Positions 1 through 7,607 of a DNA stretch of 64,000 nt are shown one piece after another. The translations under genes were made by a program, and so were the position numbers. Under the pieces are notes generated by a model. The model was not told the origin of the DNA, made no database searches, and saw nothing but the letters and a program-made list of their open reading frames with translations. Within the stretch, counting starts at the first letter, position 1. Every line of letters begins with the position of its first letter. Location: the NCBI GenBank assembly GCA_963757565.1, contig CAVWSB010000001.1:124001-188000 (forward strand). The letters run 5' to 3'. Source of the DNA: PALSA-894 sp963757565. Its GTDB lineage: Bacteria > Pseudomonadota > Alphaproteobacteria > Rhizobiales > Xanthobacteraceae.

Positions 1-65
1 CGAAAGCGGGGACCCAGAGCCAAGCAAAGAAAGAACTGGATTCCGCTTTCGCGGGAATGAGCGGA
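1..65. repeat. Dispersed double-hairpin repeat (family A), copy 1, cut by window edge
   Basis: Two short hairpins with four-base GAAA/TTTC loops (GCGGGAA and GCGGGGA type arms) separated by a short linker. The same layout recurs at 8577-8644 and 38497-38571. This copy lies 14 bases beyond the stop codon of the minus-strand dehydrogenase at 79 and its left arm is cut by the window start. Such REP-like elements usually sit at gene 3' ends, where they can stabilise or terminate transcripts; that role is inferred here. Confidence 0.75.
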
Positions 66-78
66 AGCGTGCGAAAAC

Positions 79-1020
79 TTACTTCTCCGCCAGCGCGGCC
101 TTGATCTTCTCCGGATCGACCGCGACCGAAATGCCGGCGCGCTCCTGTTGCAGCAACATGACGGAGCGCGAATCGCGTCCCTCCCAGCCGCGGTTCATCG
201 CCTCGGTCATCTCCGCGAGCGTGAGATTGCAGATGCGCATCGGCAGGCCGAGCTCGCGTCCGAGCTGATTGGCCAACGAGACGTCCTTGTGCGCGAGCTT
301 GAGCGCGAAGGCGGGCGGATCGTAATTGTTCGGCAGGAACTGATCGATCACCACATCGAACGTCTGGCGCCGCCCGGCCGCGCCCTGGCGCACCGCGTTC
401 CACAGCGCGAGCGGCTCGACACCAGCCTTGATGCCGAGCGCGAAGGTCTCGGCGATCGCGCAGGTGACCGCATAGCTCGACATGTTGTGCACCAGCTTCG
501 CGATCGTGGCGGCGCCGATCGGCCCGATGTAGGCGGCCTTGTCGCCCATCGCGTCGAGCACCTTCTTGTATTTGTCGAACGCGGCGCGCTCGCCGCCGAC
601 CCAGATCGCGAGCTTGCCGGAGCCCGCGCCCGCAGGCCCGCCGCTCACCGGCGCGTCTAGCATGTGCGCGCCCTTTTCGGCGAACGTGGCGCTGAGCTTC
701 TTCACCACGTTGGGCGAATTGGTCGAGAGATCGAACCACGCCGCACCCTTGCGGATGCCGGCAAGGAGGCCGTCCTCGCGCGTCGCGACCGCCTCGACGT
801 CGGTCGGCTCGGGCAGCGAAGTGAACATCACATCGCACTGCTCGGCGAGCTTGCGCGGGCTCTCGGCCCAGATCGCCCCGGCGTTCAGATGATGGCTCGC
901 GGCCTGCCGGTGCAGGTCGTGCACCACCAGCTTGAACCCGGCCTTTTGCAGGTTGGCGGCCATCTTGCCGCCCATGGTGCCGAGCCCGATGAACCCGACC
1001 AGCATTTCGTCTTTTGCCAT
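79..1020 (-). CDS. 3-hydroxyisobutyrate dehydrogenase family NAD(P)-dependent oxidoreductase
   Basis: The 313-residue protein opens with the Rossmann motif GFIGLGTMGGKMAANL (about residues 9-24), typical of beta-hydroxyacid dehydrogenases. Further family marks are the substrate-binding stretch DAPVSGGPAGAGSGKLAIWVGG near 122-143 and the catalytic-lysine region GAATIAKLVHNM near 168-179. Length is normal for 3-hydroxyisobutyrate / tartronate semialdehyde reductases, and the exact hydroxy acid cannot be read from sequence. It is the last gene of a minus-strand catabolic run, seven bases after the carboxymuconolactone-decarboxylase-like gene. A second, divergent family member lies at 3380-4282, so two successive hydroxy acid oxidations or two substrates are possible. 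Confidence 0.88.
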   Translation of the reverse strand: MAKDEMLVGFIGLGTMGGKMAANLQKAGFKLVVHDLHRQAASHHLNAGAIWAESPRKLAEQCDVMFTSLPEPTDVEAVATREDGLLAGIRKGAAWFDLSTNSPNVVKKLSATFAEKGAHMLDAPVSGGPAGAGSGKLAIWVGGERAAFDKYKKVLDAMGDKAAYIGPIGAATIAKLVHNMSSYAVTCAIAETFALGIKAGVEPLALWNAVRQGAAGRRQTFDVVIDQFLPNNYDPPAFALKLAHKDVSLANQLGRELGLPMRICNLTLAEMTEAMNRGWEGRDSRSVMLLQQERAGISVAVDPEKIKAALAEK

Positions 1021-1027
1021 CGCTTCC

Positions 1028-1363
1028 TCACTCGCCCTTTTTGCCTTCGACCAGCACCGTGTAGGCGAGTTGCGCCGCCGACATTGCCGCCGGCCAGCCC
1101 GCGTAGAACGCCATATGCGTGATGATCTCGGTGATTTCTTCCTGTGTGACGCCGTTGTTGATCGCGCGCGTCAAATGCGACTCCAACTGCTCCGGCCGGT
1201 AGGTCGCGACCAGCGCCGCCACGGTGATCAGGCTGCGGTCGCGCTTGGAGAGGCCCTTGCGCTCCCACAGGTCGCCGTAAACCACGTCATTGGTGTAATC
1301 GACCAGCGCGGGTACGAACGCCTTGATGCGGTCGCGCTTGGCGGAAGGCGGTGCCTTGGCCAT
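1028..1363 (-). CDS. Carboxymuconolactone decarboxylase family protein
   Basis: A 111-residue protein of the CMD / AhpD-like helical fold. The regions LSKRDRSLITVAALVAT (about 38-54) and EITEIITHMAFYAGWPAAM (about 76-94) match the PcaC-type decarboxylase pattern, and the CxxC pair of AhpD peroxidases is absent. The ATG at 1363 is chosen because it gives the usual family length; the open frame continues upstream without homology. It sits between the enoyl-CoA hydratase and a hydroxyisobutyrate-type dehydrogenase, so it probably acts on an intermediate of the same pathway. True 4-carboxymuconolactone decarboxylase activity is not supported by any other protocatechuate gene here. Confidence 0.85.
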   Translation of the reverse strand: MAKAPPSAKRDRIKAFVPALVDYTNDVVYGDLWERKGLSKRDRSLITVAALVATYRPEQLESHLTRAINNGVTQEEITEIITHMAFYAGWPAAMSAAQLAYTVLVEGKKGE

Positions 1364-1386
1364 GTCTTGCTCCCTAGTTTGAAAAA

Positions 1387-2184
1387 CTAGCGCCCTTTGA
1401 AGTTCGGCTTGCGCTTCTCGTTGAACGCCTTGACGCCTTCGAGCCGGTCCTGCGTCGAGACCATCTTGTTGTAGACATCGATCTCGAAGAACAGCGCCGA
1501 GCGAATGTCCATCTGCATGCCGTAATGCATCGAGCGCTTCGCCTGCCGCGTCGCGATCGGCGCATTGTTGGCGATCGCCTGCGCGGTCGCGATCGTTTCT
1601 TCCATCAGCGTCTCGGGCGCACACAGCTTGTTCACCACGCCCCATTCGAGCGCCTGTTCGGCGGTAAACGGCTTGCCGGTCAGCACCATTTCCTTGGCGC
1701 GGCGCGAGCCCGCGACGCGCGGCAGGAACTGCGTGCCGCCCGCGCCCGGCATGATGCCGAGCGTGATCTCTGGCAGGCCGAAGCGCGCGGTGGTGCTCGC
1801 ATAGGCGAAGTCGCAGGTGAGGATCAGTTCGCAGCCGCCGCCGAACGCCGCGCCATTCACCGCACCGATCACCGGGATCGGGCAATCGAGCAGCGAGAGC
1901 GTCATGCGCTCGAACAGCGCATGCTGCTTCATCCATTGCGCATCGGTCATGCCGTTGCGCTCTTTCAGGTCGCCGCCAGCGCAGAACGCCTTGTCGCCGG
2001 TGCCGGTCAGGACCACGCAGCGATAGTCTCGGCTGTCGTTGATCAGCCGCGTGAACACGTCGTGCAGGTCATGGCCGACCTGCGTCGAGATCGCGTTGCG
2101 CACCTCGGGCCGGTTGATCCGCACGACGAGCAGATGCTCGCCCGGCTCCTCCAGCGCGAGGGTTTCGTATTTCAAATCCTTCAT
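1387..2184 (-). CDS. Enoyl-CoA hydratase/isomerase family protein
   Basis: A 265-residue crotonase-fold protein. The oxyanion-hole stretch AFCAGGDLKE (66-75) and the loop NGAAFGGGCEL (110-120) are present. Both glutamates used by true hydratases are kept, E119 in GGGCEL and E139 in LPEITLG, followed by the signature GIMPGAGGTQFLPR. It should therefore hydrate a 2-enoyl-CoA in the cytoplasm. The ATG overlaps the stop of the upstream CoA-transferase as ATGA (2181-2184), which implies translational coupling and supports CoA activation followed by hydration of one substrate. Confidence 0.92.
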   Translation of the reverse strand: MKDLKYETLALEEPGEHLLVVRINRPEVRNAISTQVGHDLHDVFTRLINDSRDYRCVVLTGTGDKAFCAGGDLKERNGMTDAQWMKQHALFERMTLSLLDCPIPVIGAVNGAAFGGGCELILTCDFAYASTTARFGLPEITLGIMPGAGGTQFLPRVAGSRRAKEMVLTGKPFTAEQALEWGVVNKLCAPETLMEETIATAQAIANNAPIATRQAKRSMHYGMQMDIRSALFFEIDVYNKMVSTQDRLEGVKAFNEKRKPNFKGR

Positions 2185-3347
2185 GAGGCAGCCTTCTTGG
2201 GCGCGGGTTCGGACAACAGCCCGTTGTGCTCGCCGAGCGCCGGTGCGGAGCGGCGATAGGGCGGACGCTTGCCGTCGAACTCCAGCGGCAGTCCGGTCAA
2301 CGTCATGCCGGTTTGCGGATCCTTCTGCAGAATGCCGAGCGCCTCGGTCTGCTTCGAGGAGACGACCTGCGCGACGTTTTCGATCGGTGCTGCCGGCACG
2401 CCGGCGGCATCGAGTTTCGCCTGCCAGTCGGCACTCGGCTTCTGGCGGAACACATCCTCCAGCATCGGAATGAGGATGCGGCGGTTCTCGACACGCTTCG
2501 AGTTGGAGACGAACCGCTCCTCCTCGACGTAGTCGCGTTCGATCGCGCCGCACAGCGCACGGAACAAATTGTCATTGCCGGCCGCCACCATGATGAAGCC
2601 ATCGGCGGTCGGGAACGCCTGATGCGGCACGATTTCTGTGACGCCGGAGCCGAGCGGACGACGCATCGCTCCGCCGGAGAGATAGCCGCCGATGTGCGGC
2701 GCCATCCAGCCGATCGCGGTTTCGAACAGCGAGCACGACACGTGTGAACCCTCGCCGGTGGTGTGGCGCTTGTTCAACGCCGCGAGAATTCCCATTGCGG
2801 CCCACATGCCGGCGCCCTGATCGACAATCGACACGCCGACGCGCACCGGTTCGCCACCGTCGACGCCGGTCACGCTCATGATGCCGCCATGCGCCTGCAT
2901 CAGCGGGTCGTAGCCGGGCTTCTCCTTGAGCGGGCCGGTGCTGCCGTAAGCGCCGAGATCGCAATAGATCAGTGCGGGCTTCTCGGCGCGCAGCGCGGCG
3001 GCGCCGAGCCCCAGCTTGCCGATTGCGCCGGGGCGCATGTTCTGCAGCACCACATCGGCATGCTGCAGGATGAACTCCTTCAGCCGCGCGAGCGTGACCG
3101 TCTCGCGCAGGTCGAGCGCCATGCCACGTTTGTTGTGATTGAGCACATGGAACAGTGTCGAGGTGCCGTGCGCGAAGGGCGGCCCCCAGTCGCGCGCGTA
3201 ATCGCCCTTGCCCGGGCTCTCGACCTTGATCACGTCCGCGCCCAGATCGGCGAGGATCGAGCCCGCGTAGGGCCCGGCGACGCTGTGGCAGAATTCGATC
3301 ACGGTGATGCCGTCGAGCGGTAGCCCGTGTGTGGCGTTCTCTCCCAT
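2181..3347 (-). CDS. CaiB/BaiF family (class III) CoA-transferase
   Basis: A 388-residue protein starting with LPLDGITVIEFCHSVAGPYA, the typical N-terminus of family III CoA-transferases. The region LADLGADVIKVESP and the aspartate in GYDPLMQAHGG (equivalent to the catalytic Asp of formyl-CoA transferase) are visible. It moves CoA between carboxylic acids. An in-frame ATG at 3371 is also possible; neither start has a strong Shine-Dalgarno, and 3347 fits the family N-terminus better. The gene overlaps the next one (enoyl-CoA hydratase) by four bases. The acid it activates is unknown, but neighbouring dehydrogenases and aldolase suggest a branched or hydroxylated short-chain acid. Confidence 0.9.
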   Translation of the reverse strand: MGENATHGLPLDGITVIEFCHSVAGPYAGSILADLGADVIKVESPGKGDYARDWGPPFAHGTSTLFHVLNHNKRGMALDLRETVTLARLKEFILQHADVVLQNMRPGAIGKLGLGAAALRAEKPALIYCDLGAYGSTGPLKEKPGYDPLMQAHGGIMSVTGVDGGEPVRVGVSIVDQGAGMWAAMGILAALNKRHTTGEGSHVSCSLFETAIGWMAPHIGGYLSGGAMRRPLGSGVTEIVPHQAFPTADGFIMVAAGNDNLFRALCGAIERDYVEEERFVSNSKRVENRRILIPMLEDVFRQKPSADWQAKLDAAGVPAAPIENVAQVVSSKQTEALGILQKDPQTGMTLTGLPLEFDGKRPPYRRSAPALGEHNGLLSEPAPKKAAS

Positions 3348-3379
3348 GTGCGTCACGCTAGCGAACCGCATCCACAGCG

Positions 3380-4282
3380 TCAAAGATCGCGGATCTTCGC
3401 GCCGTTGAGTTCGGCGATGAGCCCCGGCAGCACCGGAAGGAAGCGGTCGCCGTGGCCGCGCGTGTTGAACAGATGCAGCGTCTGGTTCACCGCCTGCGCG
3501 ATGAAGGCCGCGGCCGGCGCCTGTTCGGCGAGCTTCGCGTAGAAGCGCATGTCCTTGCCGGCGATGCGCAGCGGACCCTTCAGGTGGCTGTCGTCGCCTT
3601 CCAGCACCCACGGCATCACCATCTGGAACATCTTCGAGTTCGCGCCGCCGGCCGAGATCACCTCGTAGAATTTCTGCATGTCGACGCCGACCTTGGCGGC
3701 GGTGGCGGCGGCTTCCGAGATCACCGCGCAGGTGCCGATCGAGATGAAATTGTTGATGAGCTTGAGCGTGTGGCCCATGCCGAGCGGGCCCACATGAATG
3801 ACGGTGTCCGCATAGGTGTCGAACACTGGCTTCACGCCTGCGAACGTGTCGTCGTCGCCGCCGACATAGGTCGAGAGCTTGCCTTCCTCCGCTTCCTTCG
3901 GGGTGCGGCCAAGCGGCGCGTCGAGCATGCGCGTGCCTTTGGCCTTCAGGTCGGCCGCGATGCGGCGCGTCGAATTCGGATCGGCGGTGGTGGAGTCCAC
4001 CACAATCAGCCCGGCGTGCGCGCCTTCCAGCACGCCGCCCGCGCCATAGACCGTCGCCTCGACCTCGACCGAGGAGGGGAGGCACAGGAACAGGATGTCG
4101 CTTGCGCGCGCCGCTTCGGCGGCGCTCTTCACTTCGGTCGCGCCGCGCTTGACCAGATCGTCAACCGGCGCGCGATTGCGATTGCCCATAATGGTGAGCG
4201 GATGGCCCTTCTCGAGAATATTCTTCGCGGCGCCGTGGCCCATCAGCCCGACGCCGATGTAGCCGATTTTTTGCTTGCTCAC
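3380..4282 (-). CDS. NAD(P)-dependent beta-hydroxyacid dehydrogenase (3-hydroxyisobutyrate dehydrogenase-like)
   Basis: A 300-residue protein with the N-terminal motif IGYIGVGLMGHGAAKNIL, the substrate-binding region MLDAPLGRTPKEAEEGKLS and the lysine region LGMGHTLKLINNF. It belongs to the same family as the product of 79-1020 but is clearly divergent; the second family motif reads LGRTPK in place of the more usual SGG(P/T). It lies between the ABC permease genes (12 bases downstream of the 4295-4960 gene) and the CoA-transferase, so uptake and oxidation of a substrate are probably co-expressed. The substrate cannot be assigned. Confidence 0.87.
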   Translation of the reverse strand: MSKQKIGYIGVGLMGHGAAKNILEKGHPLTIMGNRNRAPVDDLVKRGATEVKSAAEAARASDILFLCLPSSVEVEATVYGAGGVLEGAHAGLIVVDSTTADPNSTRRIAADLKAKGTRMLDAPLGRTPKEAEEGKLSTYVGGDDDTFAGVKPVFDTYADTVIHVGPLGMGHTLKLINNFISIGTCAVISEAAATAAKVGVDMQKFYEVISAGGANSKMFQMVMPWVLEGDDSHLKGPLRIAGKDMRFYAKLAEQAPAAAFIAQAVNQTLHLFNTRGHGDRFLPVLPGLIAELNGAKIRDL

Positions 4283-4294
4283 TTTTTGCTCCTT

Positions 4295-4960
4295 TTATTT
4301 GCGGCGACCCATCACGTTCTCGACGCGGAAACGCTTCTCCAGATGCGCCGCCCAGATCGAAAGCGGCCAGCACAGCGCAAAATAAAGGCACGCGACGATC
4401 GGATAGACCACCATCGGCTGGAATGTTGCGTTGGTCATCAGTTGCCCGGCGCGCGTCAGTTCGACGAAGCCGATGATCGAGGCGACAGCGGTCGCCTTCA
4501 CGAGCTGCACCAGGAAGCCGACCGTCGGCGGGATCGCGATACGAATCGCCTGCGGCATGATGACGAGAAAGAGCTGATGCAGGTAGCCGAGCGCGAGCGC
4601 GCGCGAGGCCTCCCATTGCTCCTTCGGGATCGCCTGGATGCAGCCGCGCCAGATGTCGCCGAGGAATGCCGCCGCATAGACCGTGTAGGCGATGGTGACG
4701 GCGGTCCAGGCGTCGAGCCGGAAGCCGAACAGGCTCAAGCCGTAGTAGATGAGGAAGAGCTGCATCAAGAGCGGCGTGCCCTGGAACAGCTGCACGTAGC
4801 CGGCCGCGGCGAGCCGCACCGGCGCGAACTTCGAGATGCGCAGGATCGCAATCACGACGCCGAGCAGGCCGCCGAGCACAAAGGCCACCAGCGACAGCGC
4901 GATGGTCCAGCGCGCCGCCGCAAGGATGAACAGGAAGTCGTTGAAGGAAAATGTGCGCAT
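4295..4960 (-). CDS. Polar amino acid ABC transporter permease (HisM/GlnP family)
   Basis: A 221-residue inner-membrane protein with about five hydrophobic segments. The cytoplasmic coupling loop EASRALALGYLHQLFLVIM is the EAA motif that docks on the ATPase. VQLFQGTPLLMQLFLIYYG is the usual HisMQ-type signature near 56-75. Its start directly abuts the stop of the second permease gene (stop 4961-4963, start 4960), so the two probably form a heterodimeric channel. No ATP-binding subunit is encoded in this run, so the ATPase must be elsewhere or shared. Confidence 0.9.
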   Translation of the reverse strand: MRTFSFNDFLFILAAARWTIALSLVAFVLGGLLGVVIAILRISKFAPVRLAAAGYVQLFQGTPLLMQLFLIYYGLSLFGFRLDAWTAVTIAYTVYAAAFLGDIWRGCIQAIPKEQWEASRALALGYLHQLFLVIMPQAIRIAIPPTVGFLVQLVKATAVASIIGFVELTRAGQLMTNATFQPMVVYPIVACLYFALCWPLSIWAAHLEKRFRVENVMGRRK

Positions 4961-5632
4961 CTACCGGCCCCGCCCGCGCACGAACACGAACCAGTAGACG
5001 GCGGCGAAAAATCCGCGGAACGCCATCGCAATCGCGAGGTACATCACCGTGACGATGATGTAGACCTCGAAGGCGCGGAACGTCGTCGATTGCAGTGTGT
5101 TGGCAATCGCCGTGAGTTCATTCGCCGAGATCGCCGAGACAACCGACGAGCCGAGCAGCAGCAGAACGAACTGGCTCGCCAGCGCGGGAAACACCGCCTT
5201 GATCGCCGGATAGATGATGATGAAGCGATAGATCTGCAGCTTGCGCAGGCCGAGCGCCATGCCGACCTCGATCTGCCCCACCGGCACGGACTGAATGCCG
5301 GCGCGGATGATCTCGGTCGCGTAGGCGCCGAAGTTGACCACCATCGCGACGACGGCGGCCGTGTTGGCGTCGAAGCGGATGCCGATCGCCGGCAGCGAGA
5401 AGAAAATGATGTAGAGCTGCACCAGGAACGGCGTGTTGCGGATGCTCTCCACATACGTGCCGGTGAGCCAGCGCAGCGGCTTTGGCCCCGAGGTGCGCAG
5501 ATAGGCGCAGGTCACCGCGACGATCAGCCCGAACAGCAAGGCCAGCACCGCCAGGCGAACGGTCAGCAACGCGCCTTCGAGCAGCTCCGGGAAGCGGTCG
5601 AGGACGATGCCGAACTGGAAAACGTAGGTCAC
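4961..5632 (-). CDS. Polar amino acid ABC transporter permease (HisQ/GlnP family)
   Basis: A 223-residue membrane protein with the family signature YVESIRNTPFLVQLYIIFFS and the EAA loop EVGMALGLRKLQIYRFII. It pairs with the permease encoded immediately downstream. The upstream binding-protein gene is separated by about 185 bases that contain palindromic repeats (5663-5809), a layout that commonly lets the periplasmic protein be made in excess of the membrane parts. Substrate class (amino acid or related acid) follows from family only. Confidence 0.9.
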   Translation of the reverse strand: MTYVFQFGIVLDRFPELLEGALLTVRLAVLALLFGLIVAVTCAYLRTSGPKPLRWLTGTYVESIRNTPFLVQLYIIFFSLPAIGIRFDANTAAVVAMVVNFGAYATEIIRAGIQSVPVGQIEVGMALGLRKLQIYRFIIIYPAIKAVFPALASQFVLLLLGSSVVSAISANELTAIANTLQSTTFRAFEVYIIVTVMYLAIAMAFRGFFAAVYWFVFVRGRGR

Positions 5633-5662
5633 AAGGGACTCACTCTATACCACCGGTACTCG

Positions 5663-5809
5663 CTGCGCTTTCCCCTCTCCCGCTTGCGGGAGAGGGTCGC
5701 CGCGAAGCGGCGGGAGAGGGGCGCGTCTTGCTTCTGCACGGCCCTCTCCCGCCTCGCATTCGCTCGCCACCCTCTCCCGCTTTGCGGGGCAAGGGGAAAG
5801 GGGCATCAG
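5663..5809. repeat. Clustered palindromic repeats (family B) inside the ABC transporter operon
   Basis: At 5673-5696 there is a perfect hairpin of two 11-base arms (CCCTCTCCCGC and its complement) around TT. A second GAAGCGG-centred inverted repeat and a partial third hairpin follow to about 5806. The block occupies the gap between the binding-protein gene and the first permease gene. Family-B sequences of this kind are common dispersed elements in alphaproteobacteria; a role in uneven expression of the operon is an inference. Confidence 0.75.
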
Positions 5810-5818
5810 CGACCTTCA

Positions 5819-6613
5819 CTACAACGGCGGCAGATCCACCAGATCGACGCCGGTGTTCTCCTTGTAGATCTTCGCCAGCACGCCGTTCTGCTTGTTCACG
5901 AACACCCAGGTGTTGACCCATTGCAGCAGGTCGTAATTCCCCGGCTTCACGGCGATGCCGTAGAACGCCGTCATCACGGTAAACTTGGTCTCGATGCCCT
6001 TGTCGGGATTGCGCTTGGCCATCTCGTTGATCAGGAACGCGGCGCCGCCGATCGCGTCGACCTGACCGGAGAGCAGCGCCTGCTGCGTCGCCGAGTGCTC
6101 GTCGAAGAACACGATGTTGGTTCCGGGCGGGGCGACCTTCGGCACCACCTGCTCCTCCAGCGTGGCGCGCGTCATGCCGATCTTCTTTCCGGCGAGGTCG
6201 GCGGCGCTCTTGATATTCATGTCCTTGAACGCGCCGATCACGATGCTCAGTGCGCCGTGCGGGCTGGAAAACATCACCGTCTTTGCGCGGTCCGTGGTGA
6301 TCGAGAGGGACGAGATCGCAAGGTCCGCGCGGTCCGACAGCAGCGCCGGAATGCGCTGCGGGCCGGTGACCTGCACCAGCTCCAGCTCGACACCGAGATC
6401 CTTGGCGAGTTGGCGTGCGGTCTCGATCTCCGAGCCGGTCGGCTTGTTGTCCTTGTCCAGAATGCCGAACGGCGGCGAGGTCACTTCCGCGGTGATGCGG
6501 ATTTTCTTGTCTTTCAGGATGCGGTCGAGCGCCTGCGCGTTGGCACCCTGTGCGCCGATGGCGAGCGCGAACAGTGCCGCGCACGCGGCCGCGAGCAATC
6601 GAAAGCCTGTCAT
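5819..6613 (-). CDS. Amino acid ABC transporter substrate-binding protein
   Basis: A 264-residue secreted protein with a cleavable signal peptide (hydrophobic residues about 6-20, cleavage near GANAQA). The mature part starts KKIRITAEVTSPPFG, and contains GSEIETARQLAKDLG and TDRAKTVMFSSP, typical of type-3 periplasmic binding proteins for polar amino acids. It delivers ligand to the permeases encoded downstream. The ATG at 6613 is preceded by GGGAGGAC, a good ribosome binding site. Because the operon also encodes CoA-acid metabolism enzymes, the ligand may be a non-standard amino or hydroxy acid. Confidence 0.9.
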   Translation of the reverse strand: MTGFRLLAAACAALFALAIGAQGANAQALDRILKDKKIRITAEVTSPPFGILDKDNKPTGSEIETARQLAKDLGVELELVQVTGPQRIPALLSDRADLAISSLSITTDRAKTVMFSSPHGALSIVIGAFKDMNIKSAADLAGKKIGMTRATLEEQVVPKVAPPGTNIVFFDEHSATQQALLSGQVDAIGGAAFLINEMAKRNPDKGIETKFTVMTAFYGIAVKPGNYDLLQWVNTWVFVNKQNGVLAKIYKENTGVDLVDLPPL

Positions 6614-6702
6614 TGAAAGTCCTCCCGATGTTTTTTGTAACTTGATCCTAGTGCGCCTTGGCGCTGTCCCGTAGCGCCTACAGGTTGCCGGCGCGGCTTC
6701 CG

Positions 6703-7470
6703 TCAGCCTTTGCGCAGCCCGTCGATCCCGGCCTTGAGCGCGCCCTGGAACACGCCGGTGTCGGTGCCGTAGCAGAGGATGCGGAAGCCGGCCTTGAGAT
6801 AGTGCTGCCCGGTCTTCACGTCGCCGGCGAGAAAGCCTGCTGCCTTCTTGTTGCGCTCGCAGGCTTTGACCAGCGCTTTCATCGCGGCCTTGTAGCGCGG
6901 GTGCTCGAACTCTCCGTCGATGCCGAGCGAATTGGTCAGATCGAAATGCCCAAGCCAGCCGACATCGATGCCCGGCGTCGCCATGATGGCCTCGACATTC
7001 TCGATCCCCGCCGCGGTCTCGATCAGCGCGATCACTAGCGTGTGTTCGTTCGCAGCCTTCATCGCCTTGATGTGGTCGCCGCCGGCGTAATCGTCATGCG
7101 CCATGCCGAATGCGAGCCCGCGCACGCCCTGCGGGCGGTAGCGGCACCACTTGGCAATGTCGGCTGCCTGTTCGGCGGTCTCGACCATCGGCACCATGAT
7201 GCCCTGCGCGCCCGCATCGAGCACCGGCGCGATCAGGTGATAGTGCGAGCCCGGCACGCGCACCATCGGCACAAGGCCCGTGCCGCGCGCGTAGGAAACC
7301 TGCTGCTTGATGGTCTCGATCCCGGCCCCAGAATGCTCGGTGTCGAAGATGCAGAACTCGCAGCCTGCGTTGGCCATGATTTGCGAGAGGCCCGGCGTGA
7401 AAAACTCGAACGCCATGTGGCCGAGCGCGACGCCGCCCTTGCGCAATTTGGCGCGAACCGGATTTTGCAT
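6703..7470 (-). CDS. HpcH/HpaI aldolase family protein
   Basis: A 255-residue class II, metal-dependent aldolase of the 4-hydroxy-2-oxo-heptanedioate aldolase family. The motif CIFDTEHSGAG (about 40-50) carries the conserved D-x-E-H, and LIETAAGIENVEAI with the later GHFDLTNSLG supply the metal-binding Glu and Asp. Such enzymes cleave hydroxy-oxo acids to pyruvate and an aldehyde. It is upstream of and in the same direction as the ABC and CoA-acid genes, with an 89-base gap, so it may feed the same pathway. The physiological substrate is not determinable. Confidence 0.88.
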   Translation of the reverse strand: MQNPVRAKLRKGGVALGHMAFEFFTPGLSQIMANAGCEFCIFDTEHSGAGIETIKQQVSYARGTGLVPMVRVPGSHYHLIAPVLDAGAQGIMVPMVETAEQAADIAKWCRYRPQGVRGLAFGMAHDDYAGGDHIKAMKAANEHTLVIALIETAAGIENVEAIMATPGIDVGWLGHFDLTNSLGIDGEFEHPRYKAAMKALVKACERNKKAAGFLAGDVKTGQHYLKAGFRILCYGTDTGVFQGALKAGIDGLRKG

Positions 7471-7607
7471 GTCTCCCCCCGTTTGCGCGCACGTTCGCCC
7501 ACCCGCCGCCCTGAATCAATGGCGCGGGCGCGGAGCCGCCATGCGCGAAGGCCCTCGTGCTTTGCGGCGCGGTTTGCGACAATCGGGCAAACACGGGGAG
7601 GACGCGG

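Noticed and set aside
3452..6616. A 1054-codon open frame on the plus strand
   Set aside because: It is antisense to four well-supported minus-strand genes and the repeat block, has no ribosome site or domain, and has the Arg/His-rich composition of a GC-driven shadow frame.
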